DNA from: Beaufortia kweichowensis
Taxonomy: Eukaryota > Chordata > Actinopteri > Cypriniformes > Gastromyzontidae
Direction: 5' to 3'
Assembly (NCBI GenBank): GCA_019155185.1
Contig: CM032802.1
Location: 1,245,501-1,309,500, forward strand
Length of the DNA stretch: 64,000 nucleotides
The position numbers and the translations under genes were made by a program. Of the stretch, positions 55,901-64,000 are shown piece after piece (positions within the stretch are counted from its first letter, which is position 1; each line of letters starts with the position of its first letter). Under the pieces are notes generated by a model, which was not told where the DNA came from, searched no databases, and saw only the letters and a list, made by a program, of their open reading frames with translations.

Positions 55901-57243
55901 AGCAGATCTGTCTGCTTACTGACTAAATTATGACAACAAGCAGGTAAAAATACAAATAAGATGTGCTGTAATAAATGGCACTTCAGTTTTTCCAGATGTG
56001 GCAGAGAAGCTACAGCACAAGCTCTGACATGTTGTAGGCTGGTGGTGGCGTTATATGCGGGCGACTAGAATCTGATACCACCACCTGAAAAACTAGAATT
56101 CAATAGTTAATATCAAAATAAAGAGGAAGAGAGAGAGAGAGATCTGAAAAAACAAGAGGCTAGTTGCCTAGCACCACACATCAAGTTTCATCCAGCTTCA
56201 GTGTCGTCATTGTGAGATGAGTGTCCTTAACTGAATCGACACTGCAGATCCGTGCCTGTCATCATCTTTCATAAAGCTCCATCTTCCTCTTCACGTTACC
56301 ACAGCAACAGGTCTTCCTCAACTGGCTTTCAGAGAAGTAATCTACTGCCCTGCTGAGCATCTTTAACAGTTTTATCATCAATTATTAGACTAGCTAAAGC
56401 ATAAACATATGAAACTGCATGTCTGTCAGGACAGCTCACTTTCTGTTTCCAAAATTAATCAAACCAGACCGAAGATGCAGATGAGAAGAAAATCCATGAT
56501 GCCGGACCGAGCCATTAAACGAAGAGGATCAGATATCAATGCAAAAAGATAAAAAGCCAAATATGGAAGACACACAAGATTAAAGAAAAGGGTTATGGGG
56601 AACTGTCTTGGCTATTTTAAACTCCTGGGGTTTGCACAGAATTTCCAGGACAAACAGAGAAAATCCTGCGCTCATAGAAGAGAGTTTAAAATAAAGCTCG
56701 CCTTCAATATCATCAAATGCTTTGAATGAAAAACTGCTAGTATAAAACAGTCTGTGCCACATATTGAATGCCAGCTCTGACTGGCCTTTCCAACAACAGC
56801 TCACAGAATCACAGCAAACGGGCTATTTTTGGTAGAGGAAAACATTCACAAGCATTGAACACACTGAGAAAGAGTATCACAGACTAAAGCAAAGCCTAAC
56901 ACGAGCTTAAAATCATAGAAAGAAGAGAGGGAAAATAAAAGCTGTATTCAACACAGGAATATATTTTGTACTACATTACTTATTGGCTTCAGCATTTCAC
57001 ATGTGCCATATGTAGACAATCTTACACCCCCCCTCCACAGACAGGAAAATCCTCTGTGTGTCTGGAGATAATCCACAGACACTGAGTTAGGTTAATAGGA
57101 GGGTTGAAGGAAGGTTGTAGGAGGGTTCGTGAGTTAAGCAGGATGGACTTTGACACACAAACACACATGTGAGCATTTACAGAAGCAGGTGAAGATGGTC
57201 ATCTCTCTATCTCTATCTCTATCTCTCTCTCTCATTCTCTCTA

Positions 57244-57320
<77 letters not shown>

Positions 57321-57609
57321 CCTCTAATTCTAATTGGGGATACTAGAATAACCTGTCACACAAGATAGAGAGAAAGAGAGACACAAACTTTACAAAACAA
57401 CACTCACATCCATCTAGCTATCCAATAATCCATCCTCTGAAACAGTCACAAAGACAATGCAAAAACAGTGAACTAAGATAGGAAAGTGTTTGGAAATCTG
57501 GTGACAAAGTGTCACAAAGAGAGATGCTACAAGAACAACACAAACACATGTTTGCAACAGGTGGAAAACAAAATAAAACATGTTGATTGCATTGCTGTTA
57601 GATTCATAC
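52930..57609 (-). other. arhgef17: arhgef17 intron upstream of the DH exons
   Basis: If the first exon at 57610-57795 is right, this is intron 1. It is AT-rich with no further exon recognised. A CT/CA microsatellite lies at 57201-57320, and ACCATGGTATT-type repeat pieces at 53.75-53.88 kb. Small open frames (for example 53710-53916 and 56580-56804) show nothing. Confidence 0.55.
57201..57320. repeat. compound CT / CA microsatellite
   Basis: Interrupted CT with ATCT and ATTC units, switching to pure CA at about 57300-57320. Confidence 0.9.
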
Positions 57610-57795
57610 CTCAGCGCTGGTCTGATGGTTGCCCACGACCCTCCCACCCCTGTTTCCATTGGGCATGCCGGTGGACCTGTCCATCTCATCGCCCAACCCG
57701 CCTCCACCTCCATCATCACTGGTACCCTCTCCTCTCTCCTGCATCTCCTCCAGGGCGATGGAGAACTGGGCGAGGGTCCGTACCATCTGCAGCAT
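57610..57795 (-). CDS. arhgef17: candidate first coding exon of short arhgef17 isoform
   Basis: 62 codons from ATG at 57795 (MLQMVRTLAQFSIALEEMQ) through a glycine/acid-rich stretch (GTSDDGGGGGLGDEMD) to NHQTSAE. The exon ends at a strong donor GAG|GTATGA in phase 0. The next exon, 52852-52929, starts in phase 0, so the join gives SAE-DMRKHVMM and a protein of 1027 residues. An in-frame TGA lies 24 bases before the ATG, so it reads as a first exon or uses a weak acceptor. The unusual C+G content fits a promoter-proximal exon. I do not recognise this peptide from mammalian ARHGEF17. The alternative is chance coding capacity in a CpG-rich segment. Confidence 0.55.
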
Positions 57796-58200
57796 GCGAC
57801 ACGCGTCCCTCGCCCCTCAGGTGACTGTGACACCCCCCCACCCCCGGCCCCTTTTACAACAGCTCGATCGCCAGGAGACGAGCAACAGGCTGAAGAGAGT
57901 TAAACCTCTTTCACGAGGGACTCCATGATATCACAGTAATAAAACATCAGAGCTTTAAATCCAAGGCTGAAAAAACCACCGCTGGAGGGGGAACGTGTCT
58001 CGCCCCTCACCGAAGCTGGGTCTGTGCTGCTGTAACCTCTCCAGATGATGACAGAGAGACAGACGGTGAAGAGAGAGAAGCAGAGAGAGTGTTTAATGAG
58101 AGACCGGCTCAAAGCAGCTCGCCAACAGAACTGAGCGGAGAAGCTCTGAGACCTGACCAATCGAAGGCAGATCCTGCCCTGGATTGGCTCAGACTGCTGA
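57796..58200 (-). promoter_or_regulatory. arhgef17: candidate promoter and 5' UTR of arhgef17 short isoform
   Basis: CpG-enriched DNA directly upstream of the candidate first exon. Two CCAAT boxes in opposite orientation sit at 58157-58161 (plus) and 58182-58186 (minus). A 9-codon upstream open frame (57900-57926, stop TAA) would precede the main start and could lower translation. The transcription start is not determined. Confidence 0.4.
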
Positions 58201-59587
58201 GGATGTCAACACTTCAGAACAGAGGTGTGGCTGTTTGTCGATATAGCAACAAGGAGGCGGGACTTAAGTGAGTGACAGCCAGTTCACTGATAGAAACATT
58301 GTACAGTCCTAAAAACCATGGTATTACTTGGCTAAAAAAGGAGAGGAGAGACAACAAAAACGTAAAAAGCTTGTACAAAAAACTCCTAAATCATTTTTCA
58401 CACGAGGTAAATCTATGTTATCCCTGCATATCTATTTTTAGTTTTTCAGACATTTTGAGAGACATTAGCATCAAGCACATATGTGTTGATGAATTATTAT
58501 TTCACCCATTAAAAGCAGAACACTGACCACCTGAAGATGAAGTGCCTTCAGATTTTCACTCTTAAAAACCAGAATCTCTTGCGTATCACAAACACACATC
58601 CATTTACCCTGAGTTACGTAACATCTCTGTAAGTCATCTCTTTCAATGGACACTGACAGGGACGTTACACACAAGCGGCTGAACGACACAACGACAACAC
58701 TTACACACCTCCATCATTTGACTTTCCTGAGGTTTTCATATTACAAAATCAATCAGATGAAGAGACGGCAACTATATAAAGTGTGACCGTAAGAAATACA
58801 GACAAGAAGGGACACACTAAATCTATAATATACAGAATGCAACACATACTCTTGCACACAGTACACAAGATATCGTATAAACAATGACATAAAGACATAA
58901 TATTGAACAGACAGCATTTTGGAGGTAAATAACTAGCTGCTTTGGTACAATGACCTTTGTGAGAAAGCCCTATACAAATAAAATTGAATAACTCTCAATA
59001 TGTTTCATGACACCCTGATGCCCATAAATTGCTGTTGAAGCAAGCAGCTCACCTGGTTTCAAACCCAAGTCACAGAGATGCTTTTACAAGTAATTTAAGA
59101 GCATCTTTTGATAATGATATTGCTCATGTTTTGGATCATTTGTGAGATGAATCTTTCAGGCTTTACTGAAAGGTCATATGATGCGGGTTATGTGGCTTTT
59201 ATCCTGTTGCCATAGCAGCAGCCGACTCAATGGATGCCCACAGAACAGATGCAGAATAGCTTTACCTGGGAATGACCTGCTAACAAATAAAATCATCATC
59301 ATACAGCTTAAATATGAAAAAAAACCTTTTATCTTTTTGTACATCCTCCACCCAAAGCTATCAGGCTGTAATTGTTTTCTATTGCCTGCAGAGCAGTTTA
59401 AAACAGTCCTGGCATCAGAATGTTTGTTTTCATCTCAATCTACTCTGTTGATCTGTATTTGATATTTGTGTTTAACAGTCTGTCACAAACACAGAACAGC
59501 TGACATGTTTGATCCTCTGCAAAACGCTAGTGTTGACAAGATGTTCTTTAGATAAATAATAACACTTCAGACCTTTAACATCACCTG

Positions 59588-59645
59588 CAGAATCCAAACC
59601 CATGATCTTGGTGTTGCTAGCGCCATGCTTTACCAACTGAACTAC
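59588..59645 (-). mobile_element. SINE head (tRNA-like region)
   Basis: The reverse complement reads TTCAGTTGGTAAAGCATGGC (box A-like), then GCTAGCAACACC and CATGGGTTTGGATTCTG (box B-like). This is the head of the tRNA-derived SINE family whose tail is seen at 18.05 and 49.65 kb. The tail is missing here. Confidence 0.65.
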
Positions 59646-60068
59646 AGGAAAAAACTAAACTATATAAAAGCACTTTTCAATTTTTTAAGTTTTCTTACCT
59701 TATTGGAAAATAAGAAACACAGAAGGGTAATGAAACTCAACCATTCCTTATTAGTAATTGAATCTGGTTTTAAGCAATTTTACATATATTCATTTAAACA
59801 AAAAGAGAAAAGATGTTGATTAGTTCTGTAATGGTTTGTGTGGTTGTTTTTCTGTCATTCTCTATCAATGCAAAGCTCACACATACATGACATCTTGACC
59901 AAGAGCACCAAAAGCCTAAAAACCTGACTCAGATACCAATCAGATTTGAAAACATTTGATATTTACTGACATTGAGGGTTTGTAAGATATAATAGGACCT
60001 GTGAGATATAATAACACAACACATGACTGTTTTACATCGTAAACGAGTATGATGCGGTATTAAAGACA

Positions 60069-60228
<160 letters not shown>

Positions 60229-61170
60229 GGACAGTAAATCACACAGGTCACAACCTGGGAACACAAAAACATCTACTGACGTCAGACCACAGGCCAGAAA
60301 TAAAACGAACCATTGTCTTTCCTTTAACAACTAATGTTGTAGATGATTGTAAACTATATCCAGCTTACAATTTACTACAATTACTTTATATTCGGTCTAG
60401 CGTCACATGATATTACTGAATTAAATGAATAAACTTACAACAGTATATTATGGTTGGAAACGTGCCCTCATGAACAAAAATATGTCAAAACCGGAGGGTA
60501 TATGTTGCACCTTAATCCACATTAGTAATCTCCACAGAAATAATAATGAATCCAATTAAAATTTTTATTCAAGTTTGTTCCTGAAGGGTTGGCTAGAAGT
60601 GCCGAATTATCTACATCAGCAATGGCAGAACCATACCTAACCCAGATACAATCACACACATGTACACACACCTAGACATTTTATTTCATTAACAACTCAT
60701 CAAACATGTGGATTTTACTATTTACAAATGGAAGCAGATAATAAAATTCATTCACTGTGCTGGTGTTACAAAAGAAAATATTAATAACAACAAATAGCAA
60801 GGACGAGTACATTTACTAAATTACTAGCAAATAATTCAGAAATTATTATCAATCGTTCACTCAGCTTTGACCTACATTTTCAGGTATTTAAAACAATATT
60901 TTTCCAGACAGCATTGACATGTCACCCTGACCTATTAAACTTAAATGATTAACTAAAACTGTGACATCGGATGTGTTTTATGTGTTGTGTGTAGTTCTAA
61001 ACCACATGACAAATTGAAATAGGACAGGAAACTCTTTAAAGACAGATTTGGTGTCCTTGAATAAATGGTCGTCTATTTGCTAATAAAAACGTGAGCAACT
61101 TTCCAGAGTTTTTCATGTGCTGTATAAAGTCTAAGGTATCAGAGATTGACAGGAAAGACATTGAGGCCAG

Positions 61171-61224
61171 AGAGAGAGAGCGAGATAGAGAGAGCGAGAG
61201 AAAGAGAGAGCGAGAGAGCGAGCG

Positions 61225-61266
<42 letters not shown>
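61171..61266. repeat. (GA)n microsatellite with GAGC interruptions
   Basis: GA repeats with GCGA breaks in the left half and a pure run on the right, followed by GTTAGGGTTGGGG. Confidence 0.92.
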
Positions 61267-61268
<2 letters not shown>

Positions 61269-62052
61269 AGGGTTGGGGGGTTAAAATTTGGGTGAGTACA
61301 CAACAGCACGTCTCATAATGAGACACACTCAAGCATATCAGCCATTAGCTGTACTTCACCGGCCCACCTGCTGTTTTACAAAAACACATCCATCAACACA
61401 CACGCTAAACGCAAAATTGCAGCCATGAGACGCATTCAAGAGGCATCACACATAAAACAGCAGCAGACTGCAACTGACTGATGTTTGCGAAGACACACTA
61501 GATACTCAGAAAAAAAGATCACCAGAAACAAGACAAAGACGGTCAGCATAACCAGTGGAAACCAATCTGGTGACCAGATGACACCTCCAAACATCCACTG
61601 ACTAGTTTAAGAAGCTGTTCCAGCAATGCCCTACTCAAATTTGCAGAATTTGCAATTTGTAAATTATAACTATTTTTTAAATAATGTTCTTTGCTCTCTA
61701 TTTCTTATTTCCCACAACTCCACATTCTGATACAGCATTGCTATAGTGTTTAAACACAGACAATGAAAGTCAATGAAGCGTTCATTAACAGACTGTAACC
61801 CACCAGCAGAGGGTGCCAGTGAGATCGAGTGCATTAAGAGCTTTGATGTCCATTGAAATCAACACAATATGAAAATAACAAAAGTGAACTTTCATTGTGA
61901 CAACATCTGGACGGCAACTGTGAAGCGAGCAGCTTTCCGTCAGGCCAAACGTGCAGCTCTGTCACTGTATTTCTACATGTGCTAAATGTGTCTGTACACA
62001 CAGAGAATCTGAGAGTGCTACTGTATCACACAGCTGAAAGAAGCTATTGTTC

Positions 62053-62054
<2 letters not shown>

Positions 62055-62100
<46 letters not shown>
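62055..62100. repeat. (GA)n microsatellite
   Basis: An uninterrupted run of about 22 GA units. Confidence 0.95.
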
Positions 62101-63329
62101 CAGGTCATGGCATTACAGTGAAATGTGTGCGCTTTCTTATCACGTTTTGTTTGTGCATTTGAGGAATAAGGATGAGCCATATGATATCATGGGAAAACTA
62201 TTTCATGTTACTTGATATTTCTGGGCCGTGGACTGACGACATGCATTATTCTTTCACACGAGCTGATAATAAACTATTACCAAAAATACTGTTTAAAAAG
62301 GCACAGTAACAGCAAAAAGATTTACCACTGGCATCAAAGCACTATTGTATTGTACTTTTGGTAAAGGTTACAACAATATTCAAATACCCCAAATAAAAAA
62401 GCAATGAAAACCATCAAACACACTTCTCTAACACGCACATTTACGGTTCTTCCCGCACACATAACAACTGGACACGCATGAAACAAAGAGGTGAAGTACA
62501 GCCATTAAAAACAACATGCTCAGAAATGTCACGCTTGGTTTCATGTTATTTCATCTTTCCTCTATTAACTGGATCCATCTGGCCTGAAGTGAGATGCAAC
62601 CACAGCACAGAGCAGAAAATTAATAAAGCATGTTATGATCTTGTAAGTTTTTGAGGGAGATAATGACAAACATGACCAAATACAGGGATGAATACAACAA
62701 AGGAGATGTTTAGAAGAATAATGAGTTTCTATACAACAAAAGCATACAGTGATCAGGGGTTACAAAATGCCACAAAATCACAGCAACAAAAGTCATGTGA
62801 AAAGTCCTGACTACTTCATGTATAGTCACATATAGTCTTAATGCAATTTAAAAAGGGTGAACAAGGAAATCTTTAACTGAGAATAAGTGAATCATGATTT
62901 GCTTTTGTGTCCCTTCAAAAATAAGTCACATGGACTTTTAAACAGATGTTAATGGTGACTGTTATAGAGTACTGATATATACTGATATACTGATACTGTT
63001 ACACAATAGATGATCTGGCATTAATATCAGACATTTACTGGTAGACGACCTTCTTTTATTTCCAAAGAATGTCTTCTACAAGATGAAGATAAATAGATAT
63101 TCATCGGTATAATAGTGGGGCAAAACTCTCAGCTCTATTAAGTTTAACTTTGAGCCGGAAATTCCTCTTGTGTCTCTCTGGCTCTCCTCCTCCAGCTCCT
63201 TATGAGAAACACCGCTCTATTTTTGGGATCTGGATAAATATGGGGGAATATGAAGGGAATGTGCTCTTGTCCTTTTACTTTTTCCATCACTATGGACACA
63301 GAAAAAAACCATACACACTGTTTTTAAAA

Positions 63330-63770
63330 ACACACACATGCCGTCTTGTTCATTTCTATAACACACACACACACTTTGTTTCTGAAGAAACACCAACACG
63401 ACTCAATAATTTAACACACAACATAATAACCCATTACAGCATATGACAACAGAACAGAACACATCATAAAAACACACTCACAACATAACACAACAATCAA
63501 CAATAATCTAACAAAGACACACACACAACACATCATAATAATACTCTCACACTAGAATAATCCACCACACAACATAATAAAACAGCACATTATAATAATG
63601 CAAAATAGAGTACACACACACACACACAACTGCATACCCCGGCAGCAACACACATCCAACACACAACATAGACCATCACAAAAACCCTCCATCAATCCAA
63701 TCACACAAGAACAATGTAACACACACACACAAACAAACACACACACACAAACAAAAGCCTTAAACTCAAT
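63330..63770. repeat. AC-rich low-complexity region
   Basis: Clusters of (CA)n runs (63331-63339, 63362-63374, 63612-63629, 63721-63749) embedded in ACAACATAATA-type sequence. There is no coding signal. Confidence 0.8.
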
Positions 63771-64000
63771 ACAAACACATACTCCAGCATGTCAGAGCTT
63801 TGATTGACAGGTGTATAAAACACAGTAAACCCTCATCCAGCAGAGATCATTTCACATGAAGCACCAGCATGAGCTTACAAGAGAAAGATAATTCATGTTT
63901 GAGGTTTACTAGTAAGAGAGAGAGAGACATGAGGGGGAAAAGACCAAAAACAAAAAGGAAAAAAGAGAGATTTACTTCTATTCCTAGTGAATACAATCTT

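Noticed and set aside
57414..57833. 139-codon minus frame over the candidate arhgef17 first exon
   Set aside because: It reads the same segment in another frame and gives low-complexity RCRREERV-type sequence. It runs past the donor without a compatible exon.
63330..63770. CRISPR-like or tandem array appearance of ACACAC blocks
   Set aside because: Irregular CA microsatellites in a eukaryotic genome; there are no conserved repeats with unique spacers.

Overview
The window is vertebrate, clearly teleost, and probably a cyprinid-type (otophysan) fish. The genes are split by GT-AG introns, the DNA is AT-rich, and it is full of (GA)n/(CT)n and (CA)n microsatellites. It also carries tRNA-derived SINE fragments with the CTTTGGATAAAAGC-type tail common in cyprinids, plus several small TIR elements (MITEs). 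No prokaryotic feature, CRISPR array or intact autonomous transposon was seen.

Layout, left to right. (1) 0.4-11.9 kb, minus strand: the 5' end of fchsd2 (F-BAR and double SH3 protein). Coding exons 1-3 are present; the rest lies off the left edge. (2) 14.8-20.0 kb, plus strand: two tandem P2Y2-type nucleotide receptor genes, each with an intronless CDS behind a spliced 5' UTR exon. They share a 386-bp tract of complete nucleotide identity. (3) 21.7-31.9 kb, minus strand: relt, a TNF-receptor-family gene, read here as nine coding exons. (4) 31.9-42.5 kb: mainly intergenic, with a MITE, a long CT microsatellite, a 33-bp palindrome and a promoter-like orphan. (5) 42.5-57.8 kb, minus strand: arhgef17 (RhoGEF of the TEM4/p164-RhoGEF family). 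Nineteen exons run from the DH domain to the stop codon, preceded at 57.6-57.8 kb by a phase-compatible candidate first exon of a short isoform. The very large N-terminal exon known from mammals is not in the window. (6) 58.3-64 kb: no gene recognised.

The neighbourhood FCHSD2-P2RY2-ARHGEF17-RELT matches a conserved vertebrate block (human 11q13, from memory). Here relt and arhgef17 are swapped in order and both flipped, as a local inversion would produce. The genes are not an operon or pathway. They are independently transcribed signalling and cytoskeleton genes: endocytic actin assembly, nucleotide sensing, TNFR signalling and RhoA activation.

Exon boundaries were derived by hand from splice consensus, reading phase and recalled family sequence. 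All arhgef17 junctions and all relt junctions except the first keep phase. The strongest points for follow-up are the p2ry2 gene-conversion tract, a duplicated fragment of a relt cysteine-rich exon, arhgef17 3' splice sites whose pyrimidine tract is a long CT microsatellite, and the relt/arhgef17 inversion.
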